From NCBI RefSeq assembly GCF_041261445.1, contig NZ_JBGCCU010000010.1, forward strand, positions 62,001 to 126,000: 64,000 nucleotides of DNA, read 5' to 3'. Below the pieces are notes generated by a model, which was given only the letters and a program-made list of their open reading frames with translations, was not told the DNA's origin and searched no databases. This stretch comes from Catenulispora sp. EB89. GTDB taxonomy: Bacteria > Actinomycetota > Actinomycetes > Streptomycetales > Catenulisporaceae. Below are positions 42,014 through 49,836 of this stretch, piece after piece. How positions within the stretch are numbered: the first letter of the stretch is position 1; every line of letters begins with the position of its first letter. The translations under genes and the position numbers were made by a program.

Positions 42014-44416
42014 ATGCCATTCAAAGACGCATTGAGCCGTCACGTACGGCAGCGGGCCGGCGCGATCGCGGCGGTCTGCGCCCTCGCCCTGGCCGGCCTG
42101 GCGGCCGCCGCGACGACGTCGACGGCGGCGTCGGCCGGCGCCCCGGCGGCCACCGCGAATCTCGTCCAGAACCCCGGATTCGAGTCCGGGACGCTCGCGC
42201 CCTGGTCCTGCTCGGCCGGAGACGCTTCCGTGGTCACCAGCCCGGTGCACTCCGGTTCCCACGCCCTGCTCGCCACGCCGACGAACAGCGACGACGCGCA
42301 GTGCTCGCAGGCGGTGAGCGTGCAGCCGAACTCGGCTTACACGCTGACCGCCTGGGTCGAGGGCAGCTACGTCTACCTCGGCGATACCGGAACCGGCACG
42401 AGCGATACCAGCAACTGGACGAGCAGCAGCTCGTGGACCCAGCTGAGCACCAGCTTCACCACCGGCGCGGCCACCACGAGCGTCACCGTCTGGCTGCACG
42501 GCTGGTACGGCCAGGGCAACTACTCGGCGGACGACGTCACGCTGTCCGGCCCGGGCGGTCCGACCTCCGGGCCGAGCACCCCGACCTCGCCCACGTCTCC
42601 GTCAACGTCTCCCTCCACGTCGCCGTCGACGTCTCCCTCGACCTCTCCGTCGTCGAGCCCGTCCGGCACGCCGCCTCCGCCGACGGGCGGCGGACTGGGC
42701 CCGAACGTGATCGTGATCAGCCCGAGCGAGTCGGTCAGCTCGATCGCGAGCACCTTGAACGCCCTGGGCACGCAGCAGGCCCCGAACCAGTTCGGCAACC
42801 AGCGCTACGAGATCCTGTTCCAGCCGGGCACCTACGGCTCCACCGCGGCGCCGTTGGACTTCCAGCTCGGGTACTACGAGAGCGTCGAGGGCCTGGGCCA
42901 GAACCCGGGCCAGGTCGTGATCAACGGAACGATCGACTCCTGGAACCAGTGCACCAACGGCGCGCTGAACCAGTGCTACGCCACGAACAACTTCTGGCGC
43001 TCGATCTCGAACCTGACCATCAACGTCACCGGCCTGACCGGCTGCAACGCCGGTGAGGACGTCTGGGCCGCGTCGCAGGCCTCGCCGATGCGCCGGGTCG
43101 TGGTCAACGGCAACCTGACGCTGATGGACTACTGCGGCGGGACGCCGGGCTGGTCCAGCGGCGGTTTCATCGCCGACTCCCAGCTCAACGGCACCATCGA
43201 GAACGGCTCACAACAGCAGTACCTGGTGCGCAACACCACCATCGGCAGCTGGACCAACGGCGTGTGGAACCAGGTGTTCAGCGGCGACCCCGGCGCTCCG
43301 GCGCAGAGCTTCGGCACCACGCCGGTGTCAGCCGGCGGACCGCAGCCGTACACGACGCTCGGCACCAGCCCGACCACCGAGGAGGCCCCGTACCTCTACA
43401 CCGACTCCGCCGGCAACTACAACGTGTTCGTCCCCTCACTGCGGACCAACACCAGCGGTCCGACGTGGACCAACGGCAACACCCCCGGCACCTCGCTGTC
43501 GCTCAACACGTTCTACGTCATCGACGCGTCGAGCACCGTCAGCCAGATCAACGCGGCACTGGCAGCAGGCGACAACCTGCTGTTCACCCCCGGCGTCTAC
43601 AGCTACAACCAGACGATCAACGTCACCAGGGCCGACACCAAGATCGTCGGTCTCGGGTTCGCGACGCTGGTCCCCAGCGCCGGCCAGACCACGATGAACG
43701 TGGCCGACGTCAACGGCGTCAACGTCTCCGGGCTGATCTTCGACGCCGGACCGACCACCTCCCCGACCCTGCTGACCGTCGGCACCCAGGGCTCGACCAC
43801 CGGCCACGCCGGTGACCCGGTCACCGTGGACGACGTGTTCTTCCGCGTCGGCGGCGCCACCGCCGGATCGGTCACCGACGCGTTCATCGACAACAGCAAC
43901 AACTCGATCCTGGACAACATCTGGTCCTGGCGCGCCGACCACGGCGCCGGCTCCAACTCCTGGACCACCGACACCGCGGCGACCGGCCTGACCGTCAACG
44001 GCAACAATGTCACGGCCTACGGTCTGGCCGTCGAGCACTACCAGCAATACGAGACCGTCTGGAACGGCCAGGGCGGCACCGTCATCTTCTTCCAGAACGA
44101 GAACCCCTACGACGTGCCGAACCAGGCATCCTGGATGGCCACCCCGAGCCAGAACGGCTATCCGGCGTTCTACATCCCGAACAATGTCACCACGTTCCAG
44201 GGCTACGGCATGGGCGTCTACTCCAACTTCACCGCAGGACCGCCAATCGAGAGCGCGATGGCCATCCAGGCCCCGAACACCTCCGGTGTCGCGTTCCACG
44301 ACCTCCTGACCGTGTGGCTCAACAACTACGGAGGCATCCAATCGGTGATCAACGGGACGGGCGCGGCTGTCAGCTCCGGGAACGCGGGACCGGTGAACGT
44401 GGTCTCGTACCCGTGA
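42014..44416 (+). CDS. Secreted GH55-like beta-helix protein with CBM and Ser/Thr/Pro linker
   Basis: An 800-residue exported protein. The signal peptide is AGAIAAVCALALAGLAAAAT. Residues about 46-177 form a CBM4/9-like jelly roll (LVQNPGFESGTLAPWSCSAG to YSADDVTLSG). A TSPSTSPSTSP-type linker (about 180-222) follows, then a double right-handed beta-helix domain (228-800): NQRYEILFQPGTYGS, YESVEGLGQNPGQVVINGT, FWRSISNLTINV, GVWNQVFSG, VVGLG-like repeats and WRADHGAGSNSW. Relatives in streptomycetes are often labelled adenylyl cyclase or coagulation factor 5/8; the fold and setting point instead to a GH55-like beta-1,3-glucanase. It follows the GH64 gene and probably shares its transcript. A strong terminator ends the unit. 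Confidence 0.82.
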   Translation: MPFKDALSRHVRQRAGAIAAVCALALAGLAAAATTSTAASAGAPAATANLVQNPGFESGTLAPWSCSAGDASVVTSPVHSGSHALLATPTNSDDAQCSQAVSVQPNSAYTLTAWVEGSYVYLGDTGTGTSDTSNWTSSSSWTQLSTSFTTGAATTSVTVWLHGWYGQGNYSADDVTLSGPGGPTSGPSTPTSPTSPSTSPSTSPSTSPSTSPSSSPSGTPPPPTGGGLGPNVIVISPSESVSSIASTLNALGTQQAPNQFGNQRYEILFQPGTYGSTAAPLDFQLGYYESVEGLGQNPGQVVINGTIDSWNQCTNGALNQCYATNNFWRSISNLTINVTGLTGCNAGEDVWAASQASPMRRVVVNGNLTLMDYCGGTPGWSSGGFIADSQLNGTIENGSQQQYLVRNTTIGSWTNGVWNQVFSGDPGAPAQSFGTTPVSAGGPQPYTTLGTSPTTEEAPYLYTDSAGNYNVFVPSLRTNTSGPTWTNGNTPGTSLSLNTFYVIDASSTVSQINAALAAGDNLLFTPGVYSYNQTINVTRADTKIVGLGFATLVPSAGQTTMNVADVNGVNVSGLIFDAGPTTSPTLLTVGTQGSTTGHAGDPVTVDDVFFRVGGATAGSVTDAFIDNSNNSILDNIWSWRADHGAGSNSWTTDTAATGLTVNGNNVTAYGLAVEHYQQYETVWNGQGGTVIFFQNENPYDVPNQASWMATPSQNGYPAFYIPNNVTTFQGYGMGVYSNFTAGPPIESAMAIQAPNTSGVAFHDLLTVWLNNYGGIQSVINGTGAAVSSGNAGPVNVVSYP

Positions 44417-44427
44417 GGTAGGTAGGC

Positions 44428-44464
44428 GGTGGCTCGTACCTTCCAGGGGAGGGTACGAGCCACC
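44428..44464. terminator. Perfect 13-bp-stem terminator after the glucanase pair
   Basis: GGTGGCTCGTACC and GGTACGAGCCACC pair without mismatch around an 11-base loop, starting 12 bases after the stop codon. Confidence 0.9.
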
Positions 44465-44584
44465 GGGTCGTTCGCGTTCGACAACCGCAGTCCGGAACCG
44501 CCGACGAATCCGACACGCGCAGCGTGCGGTGCGGCCCGGAGCAGGCGAAGATCGGTCTTCTCATCGGATGGAGGTCCGACCGCG

Positions 44585-45871
44585 ATGCCGTCAACGCCGA
44601 TCACGCCGATCACGCCCGGCGTACTGGGCCGCTTCGTCCACGCGGAAGAGGAACGCCTCGCCGAACGCCCGCGGACTCTCCCGTTCACCGTCGAGGAGTA
44701 CAGGTCGCGCCTCGACCGGCTGCGCGCGCGGATGGCAGCCGACGGGATCGACACCTTGATCCTCACCTCGCCCGACGCCCTGTGCTGGCTGACCGGCTAC
44801 AGCGGGCGCTGGTACCGATCGCACAGCAGCACCCGCTTCCCTTCCGTGCACTGCGCGGTCGTCCACCTCGGCCACGACCGGCTGTTCTTCGTCGAATCGC
44901 CCGCGCACGAGATGCTGGTGCGCCTGACCACCTGGGTGGACGACTTCGTCGGTGCGCCCGAGTCCTTGGACGGCCCCGACGCCTCTCCAGAGGAGTTCGC
45001 CGCCTTCCTCGGGCGGGAACTCGCGTCGCGGGGTTGGGCGAAGGGAAGGGTCGGAGTCGAGCGCTGGAGCAGCGTCCCCAACCCCGCCGGCATGCGGGCG
45101 ATCGAGGCACAGCTCGCCGGGCGGGGCTGCACGGTCCTCGACGCCTCCCTGACCATCCGGTCGGTGCGGCGGTTGAAGTCCGCGGCCGAGATCTCCGTGA
45201 TCGAACAGGCTCAGAGCGCGTGCGACGCCGGACTGCGTGAGCTGCATCGACAGGCCAGGCCGGGAATGACAGAGCTCGAAGCCTGGGGAGCCTACATGGC
45301 TGGCGTGATCGCGGCCGGCGGAGAGCCGACCGCCATGCACGAGACCGTCGCCGCCGGTCCGCCGATGCCGTTGCTGCACGGAGTGAGCACCCGCCGCCCG
45401 ATCGGGCCGGGGGAGTACTTCCACGCCGACGTCGCCGCCGCCGTGCACCACTACCACGCGCGGGCCACCCGCCCCTTCACCATGGGGCCTGCCTCAGGAC
45501 CGGTCACCCGGCTCTCGCAGATCATCGCCGGAGCCCACGACGTGCTGCTCCAGATGGCGCGCGTCGGCCTGCCGTTCCGCCAGCTGCACAAAGCGTTCCG
45601 GGACTACTTCGCCGCCGAAGGCCTCGGCGAGGAGGGCATCGAAGGGTGGGCCGGCGGCTACGAACTCGGCGTCTCCTTCCCGCCCGACTGGGTCGGAGAG
45701 TTCTGCTGGGACAGCTCCGACGACCGCACCGAGGCCGTGATCGAGGCCGGGCTGGTCACGAACTTCGAGAGCTGCGCCCACCTGGCGATGGTCGACACCG
45801 TCGTGTTCGAAGACACCGGGGCCAGGCTCCTGTGCTCCCTTCCCCGTCAGGCGCTGGATATCACCGCGTAG
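44585..45871 (+). CDS. M24-family hydrolase, creatinase / ectoine-hydrolase-like
   Basis: A 428-residue pita-bread hydrolase. The N-terminal creatinase domain is TVEEYRSRLDRLRARMAADG with ILTSPDALCWLTGYSGRWY. The C-terminal M24 domain starts at LKSAAEISVIEQAQSACDAG and includes AHDVLLQMARVGLPFRQLHK and GYELGVSFPPDWVGEF. Peptidase members bind two metals through Asp, Asp, His, Glu, Glu. Here the second Asp position reads VAAAVHHYHARATRPF, and the His of GHxxG is Tyr, so dinuclear metal binding is unlikely. This favours a creatinase or ectoine-hydrolase type of C-N cleavage. Start ATG 44585. It converges on the PucR gene with an 11-bp overlap. Confidence 0.85.
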   Translation: MPSTPITPITPGVLGRFVHAEEERLAERPRTLPFTVEEYRSRLDRLRARMAADGIDTLILTSPDALCWLTGYSGRWYRSHSSTRFPSVHCAVVHLGHDRLFFVESPAHEMLVRLTTWVDDFVGAPESLDGPDASPEEFAAFLGRELASRGWAKGRVGVERWSSVPNPAGMRAIEAQLAGRGCTVLDASLTIRSVRRLKSAAEISVIEQAQSACDAGLRELHRQARPGMTELEAWGAYMAGVIAAGGEPTAMHETVAAGPPMPLLHGVSTRRPIGPGEYFHADVAAAVHHYHARATRPFTMGPASGPVTRLSQIIAGAHDVLLQMARVGLPFRQLHKAFRDYFAAEGLGEEGIEGWAGGYELGVSFPPDWVGEFCWDSSDDRTEAVIEAGLVTNFESCAHLAMVDTVVFEDTGARLLCSLPRQALDITA

Positions 45872-47084
45872 CCGTGCGGTGCGCGCTGTTGATCCGCGTC
45901 AGCTTCAGCGCCAGGTGCAGCGTCAACCGGTCCAGGCCGTCGTCCAGGTTCAGCCCGGTGACGGCCTCCACTCTTTTCAGCCGGTGGTACATCGTCGTGC
46001 GGTGGACGTGCAGCGCGTCGGCCGAGGCGGCGACGTCGCCGGCCCGGTCCAGGAACTCCTCCGCGCTGGTGGCCAGCAGATCGTTGGCCGGATCCGCGAG
46101 CAGGTCCCGGACGCCGGGGAACGGCAGCTCCTCGGCGAGCTGGTCGAAGTCCACGCGCAGCAGCATCGCGAACGGCCCCAGCGCCGACCACGACGCCACG
46201 TCGCCGAACATCGGCAGCAGGAGCGCGGCGCGGACCGCCGTCGCGGCCTGGCGGTGGGCGTCGGCGACCGATTCCAGGCCGGGCCGGGCGGCACTGACCC
46301 CGACCGCGCACCGGCGCCCCGGGCCGGCCAGCTCGGTGAAGCGGGCCCGGATCCGGTCGGCGACGTCGCGGGCGGCACCCTCGCGCGGCGGCCGGGCCGA
46401 GCCCAGGACGATCACCGCCCGGCGGTGCTGGAGCAGGGTCAGGAACGTCGCCGGAGGCTGCCGGCGCTGGACGTGCTCGACCGCGGTCTCCAGCGCCAGG
46501 GAGCTGTCCCGGTCGGACTCGCCGTCGATCTCCACGGCGAGCACGACCACGGTGGCGCTCGCGGACAGCAGCCCGTCGCTCTGGATCTCCTCGGCGGCGC
46601 GGCGGCGGTCCTCGGCGTCGGGCGAGAGCAGGTTCCGCAGCGCGGCCTCGGCCACGGACCGTTCGCGCTCGTGCAGCAGCATGCGGCGGTAGAGGATCAC
46701 GCCGATGGTCTCCGCGGCGTCCACGGCGGTCTGGACGGTGCTGTCGGCAAGGTCTCGGTCGGCGTCGATGAGCCAGAGGAAGCCCAGCAGGACTCCGTGA
46801 CAGCGGACCGGGACGCACAGGCGGGGCAGGAGGCCGAAGTCGGAGTCGGGGTGCCCTCCGATGCGGCCCGGCGCGGTCCAGTCGGCGATGCCGTGCCCCA
46901 GCACCCAGCGTTGCAGGTGGTGCGGGATCTCGCGGTCCAGGACCGAGCGGATCCGGATGGGGTCCTCGTCGCCGAAGTGCTTGCTGGCCGCGATCAGCCG
47001 GATCGCCTGGTCGTCGACGGCGACCGAGCGGCCGAGCCGCACCGCGAGCGCGTCCACCACCGACTGGACGTCGTCCCCGGCCAT
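45861..47084 (-). CDS. PucR-family transcriptional regulator
   Basis: A 407-residue regulator. A GAF-like sensor occupies about 20-130 (LLPRLCVPVRCHGVLLGFLW), then a middle GGDEF-like region (CAVGVSAARPGLESVADAHR), and the PucR C-terminal helix-turn-helix (AASADALHVHRTTMYHRLKR and VEAVTGLNLDDGLDRLTLHL). Such proteins often govern purine, amine or amino-acid catabolism. ATG 47084 follows GGCAGGAGG. It is divergent from the sarcosine-oxidase-like gene (155-bp gap) and convergent with the creatinase-like gene, so both are its likely targets. A TTCGCCG 7-mer repeat lies just upstream of its start (47101-47125). Confidence 0.9.
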   Translation of the reverse strand: MAGDDVQSVVDALAVRLGRSVAVDDQAIRLIAASKHFGDEDPIRIRSVLDREIPHHLQRWVLGHGIADWTAPGRIGGHPDSDFGLLPRLCVPVRCHGVLLGFLWLIDADRDLADSTVQTAVDAAETIGVILYRRMLLHERERSVAEAALRNLLSPDAEDRRRAAEEIQSDGLLSASATVVVLAVEIDGESDRDSSLALETAVEHVQRRQPPATFLTLLQHRRAVIVLGSARPPREGAARDVADRIRARFTELAGPGRRCAVGVSAARPGLESVADAHRQAATAVRAALLLPMFGDVASWSALGPFAMLLRVDFDQLAEELPFPGVRDLLADPANDLLATSAEEFLDRAGDVAASADALHVHRTTMYHRLKRVEAVTGLNLDDGLDRLTLHLALKLTRINSAHRTATR

Positions 47085-47100
47085 CGTCCCGCCTCCTGCC

Positions 47101-47125
47101 GTTCGCCGTTCGCCGTTCGCCGTTG
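47101..47125. repeat. 7-bp tandem repeat in the PucR/oxidase divergent promoter
   Basis: GTTCGCC three times in a row, then a GTT remnant. It overlaps the region just upstream of the PucR ribosome binding site and may affect its translation or reflect slippage. Confidence 0.75.
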
Positions 47126-47239
47126 GGCCATCATCCTCACCCGGATCGGCTCCGCGATCAACAGTTGTCGCGGGTTTTCCGCGCATACGTGCTACAGCTG
47201 TCGGTAGGGCGGCCCGTGCGTTCCCCAGATCATGGAGGC

Positions 47240-48421
47240 ATGGAGGAGTCATACAGCCACATCGTCGTCGGGGCCGGGGCGCTGGGGACGGCGACCGCCT
47301 ACCGGCTGGCCCGGGGCGGCGCGCGCCGGGTCCTGGTCATCGAGCAGTTCGCCCTGGGCCACGGTTTCGGCGCGTCGGAGGACCACTCCCGGATCATCCG
47401 CCACACCTATCACGCCGCCAAGTACGCGACGCTGACGCAGGCGGCGTACGACGCCTGGGCCGAGGTCGAGGAGGAGAGCGGCGTCCGCCTCGTGCACAAG
47501 ACCGGCGGCCTGGACCTCGCGGTGTCCGGGACCGAGGCCGCCGAGGTGGAACTGCGCAACTATCGCGCGGCGATGGACGTCTCGGGGGTCGGCTACGAGG
47601 TCCTGGACGCCGTCGAGATCCGCAAGCGCTGGCCGCAGTGGCGGATCGGCGACGATGTCGAAGGGCTCTACCAGGCCGACGGCGGGATCCTGGACATCCG
47701 CAAGGCGAACGCGGTGCACATCGCCCTGGCCCGTGCGCTCGGCGTCGAGTTCCTGCCCGAGACCGCCGTCACGGATCTGATTTCGACGGACAGCCACGTC
47801 ACCGTGGTCACCGACCGGGGCCGCTTCACGGCCGAGTCGGTGGTGCTGGCCGTCGCCTCCTGGACCCCGAACCTGCTGCCCCGGCTCGGGATCCACTGGC
47901 CGATCAGCCTGAGCCAGGAGCAGGTGTGCTACTTCGTGCCGTCGGTGCTGCGGGACTTCGCGATGGAGCGGTTCCCGGTGTGGATCTGGCACGCCGAACA
48001 AGTCTGGTACGGGTTCCCGATGTACGGCGAGACGGCGATCAAGGTGGCGCGGGACCTCAGCGGCCGGTTCGTCACGTGGGACACCCGGTCTTACGTGCCG
48101 GATCCGGCGGAGACCGCGAGAGTCGCGGAGTTCATCGCAGAGCTGATGCCCACCGGCGCCGGACCAGAGCTGCTGAGCAAGACCTGCGTCTACGACATGC
48201 CGCCGGACCGGGACTTCGTCCTGGACGTGCTGCCCGGCCACCCGCGGATCGCCATCGGCATCGGCTCCGGCCACGCCGGCAAGTTCGCCGCCCTGATCGG
48301 GCAGATCCTCGCCGACCTGGCCACGACCGGGAGCACGCCGTACCCGATCGATGCTTTCCGGGCCGACCGGCCGGCGCTCACCGATCCGGGGTTCGAGCCG
48401 GCCTTCCGGCTGGTCGGGTGA
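47240..48421 (+). CDS. Monomeric sarcosine-oxidase-like flavoenzyme
   Basis: A 393-residue FAD amine oxidase, the usual length of monomeric sarcosine oxidase (MSOX) and its relatives. The dinucleotide motif is HIVVGAGALGTATAYRLARG; SEDHSRIIRHTYHA and the LSKTCVYDMPPDRDFVLD segment match MSOX. Cys316 in that segment sits where MSOX attaches FAD covalently. GIGSGHAGKFAALIGQILAD closes the FAD site. It would oxidise the N-methyl or N-alkyl group of a secondary amine such as sarcosine, or N-methyltryptophan in related enzymes, giving peroxide. ATG 47240 lies after a GGAGG. It is divergent from the PucR regulator. Confidence 0.9.
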   Translation: MEESYSHIVVGAGALGTATAYRLARGGARRVLVIEQFALGHGFGASEDHSRIIRHTYHAAKYATLTQAAYDAWAEVEEESGVRLVHKTGGLDLAVSGTEAAEVELRNYRAAMDVSGVGYEVLDAVEIRKRWPQWRIGDDVEGLYQADGGILDIRKANAVHIALARALGVEFLPETAVTDLISTDSHVTVVTDRGRFTAESVVLAVASWTPNLLPRLGIHWPISLSQEQVCYFVPSVLRDFAMERFPVWIWHAEQVWYGFPMYGETAIKVARDLSGRFVTWDTRSYVPDPAETARVAEFIAELMPTGAGPELLSKTCVYDMPPDRDFVLDVLPGHPRIAIGIGSGHAGKFAALIGQILADLATTGSTPYPIDAFRADRPALTDPGFEPAFRLVG

Positions 48422-48430
48422 GCTGAACGG

Positions 48431-48568
48431 TCAGACCCGGTCCGGCTCGACGAAGAACCAGTGCTCGACGATCCGGCCGTCGACGACGCGGACCAGGTCC
48501 ATGCCGCGGGTCTCGGTGCCGCCGGAGCCCGGGGCGCCGTTGAGCCGGTAGAGGTTGGCGACCCATTC
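48431..48568 (-). pseudogene. C-terminal remnant of a SnoaL/NTF2-like protein
   Basis: In frame with TGA at 48431, the minus strand reads EWVANLYRLNGAPGSGG, then DLVRVVDGRIVEHWFFVEPD. This is the final beta-strand pair of a SnoaL-like fold (the DGRIVEHW motif). The first about 80-90 residues are absent; the homology stops at about 48568, where the truncated TetR gene begins on the other strand. The two remnants share one junction, as expected after a deletion that removed a divergent promoter region. Confidence 0.7.
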
Positions 48569-49122
48569 GCGCCGACGCCGCACGCAACCGCGAACGGCTG
48601 CTCACGGCCGCCGACAGCGTGCTGAGCAGCCATGGCGCGGCCGCTTCGCTGGACGAGATCGCCCGGCTCGCGGGCGTCGGCAACGCCACGCTCTACCGGC
48701 ACTTCCCGACCCGGGCGCGGCCGATCGAGGCCGTGTACGAGCAGCGGATCGGCGAGCTCTGCGACAGCGCCCGGGACCTCTCGGCGGCCCCGGACCCGGG
48801 TGCGGCCCTGACGACGTGGCTGCGCGCCGTCGCAGCGCACGTCGCCACCAGCCGCCTGCTCCGGGAGGCGTTCCTCGCCGACCATCCGGGTCCCGCCGAC
48901 GTCGAGCCGCCCCAGGCGACCGCGTGGCACGAGGCGTTGTACGAGGCCGCCGCGCCGCTGCTGTCCCGGGCCCAGGACGCCGGCGCCGCACGGCCCGACA
49001 TCGGCATCGCGGAGTTGCTCATGTTCCTGACCGCCGCCACCCGCACCGCCCCGCAGTCCGCAGACCGCGCTGTGGAGCTGCTGATGGAGGGCGTGCTCCC
49101 GCGATCTGTTCCGGCAGCCTGA
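48568..49122 (+). pseudogene. TetR-family regulator lacking its start codon
   Basis: The protein-like frame reads ADAARNRERLLTAADSVLSS, then LDEIARLAGVGNATLYRHFP, a complete TetR helix-turn-helix, and runs to a normal end at 49122 (about 183 residues). Upstream of that, the same frame has no ATG, GTG or TTG back to the stop at 48541. The first available start, GTG 48619, would remove the first helix of the DNA-binding domain. Its 5' end abuts the SnoaL-like remnant. It is probably inactive, or expressed as a truncated protein without DNA binding. Confidence 0.7.
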
Positions 49123-49143
49123 GCCCACCGCTATGGTGTGCCG

Positions 49144-49788
49144 ATGAGCACGAAGACAGGCATCGAACTCGGCGCGGAGGCTGCCCGCCGCCTGCGGCGG
49201 TGGGGTGCGGCCGAGTGCGAGATCGAGCCGGGCCTGACCGACGAGGAGTTCGCCCGGATCGAGGACGAGTTCGGGTTCCGGTTCGCCGACGACCACCGGG
49301 CGTTTCTCGCCGCCGGCCTGCCGGTCAGCGTGCCGTACGACGACCCGCCCGGCGTCCTGCGGGCCTGGGCCGAGCCGTGGCCGGACTGGCGTGACGGCGA
49401 CCGTGCGGCGTTGCGCAGGCAGGTGGCCTGGCCGCTTGAGTGCGTGGAGAACTACGTCGAGCACTACGGATTCTGGCTTGAGGAATGGGGTCCACGGCCG
49501 GAGGCTCTGGAAGACGCGCTGTCGGTGGCTCGGAAGGAGTTGGCCGAGGTCCCGGTGCTGGTGCCTGTGTACGCGCATCGCTTCCTGCCGGCCGGCCGCG
49601 GCACCCACGGCCATCCGGTCCTGTCCGTCTACCACACCGACACCATCTACTACGGCGCCGACCTGGCCGAATGGGTCCTAGCCGAATTCGCGGACGAGGG
49701 TGCGGACGAGGGTGCGGACGAGCCGGCCCCGGACCGCGTGCCCGAGTCTCCGCAGGCGACGGTGCGGTTCTGGCGGGACGTGCTGTAG
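49144..49788 (+). CDS. SMI1/KNR4-like protein
   Basis: A 214-residue cytosolic protein. The start (GLTDEEFARIEDEFGFRFAD, DHRAFLAAGLPV) is the SMI1/KNR4 (SUKH) pattern, and the later PVLVPVYAHRFLPAG, HPVLSVYHTDTIYYG and LAEWVLAEF extend it. SUKH-type proteins are often immunity or partner proteins of toxins, but single copies of this kind are common in streptomycetes with no toxin nearby, as here. A GADEGADE repeat lies near the C-terminus. ATG 49144 is two codons after a GTG that could also start. Confidence 0.82.
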   Translation: MSTKTGIELGAEAARRLRRWGAAECEIEPGLTDEEFARIEDEFGFRFADDHRAFLAAGLPVSVPYDDPPGVLRAWAEPWPDWRDGDRAALRRQVAWPLECVENYVEHYGFWLEEWGPRPEALEDALSVARKELAEVPVLVPVYAHRFLPAGRGTHGHPVLSVYHTDTIYYGADLAEWVLAEFADEGADEGADEPAPDRVPESPQATVRFWRDVL

Positions 49789-49806
49789 TCCGGCGGGCTC
49801 AGACCT

Positions 49807-49836
49807 TTGCCATTGCCATTGCCATTGCCATTGTCA
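49807..49836. repeat. Hexamer repeat TTGCCA x4
   Basis: Four perfect copies and one variant (TTGTCA, which contains the reverse-strand stop codon of the S9 peptidase) lie between the converging SMI1-like and S9 peptidase genes. Loss or gain of units would not alter the peptidase frame. Confidence 0.85.

Noticed and set aside
42014-44416. Adenylyl cyclase label for the beta-helix protein
   Set aside because: No cyclase motifs; beta-helix repeats, signal peptide and GH64 neighbour point to an extracellular GH55-like enzyme.
49807-49836. Short hexamer repeat as a CRISPR or phase-variation switch
   Set aside because: No spacers, and the repeat lies at gene ends where unit changes do not alter a reading frame.
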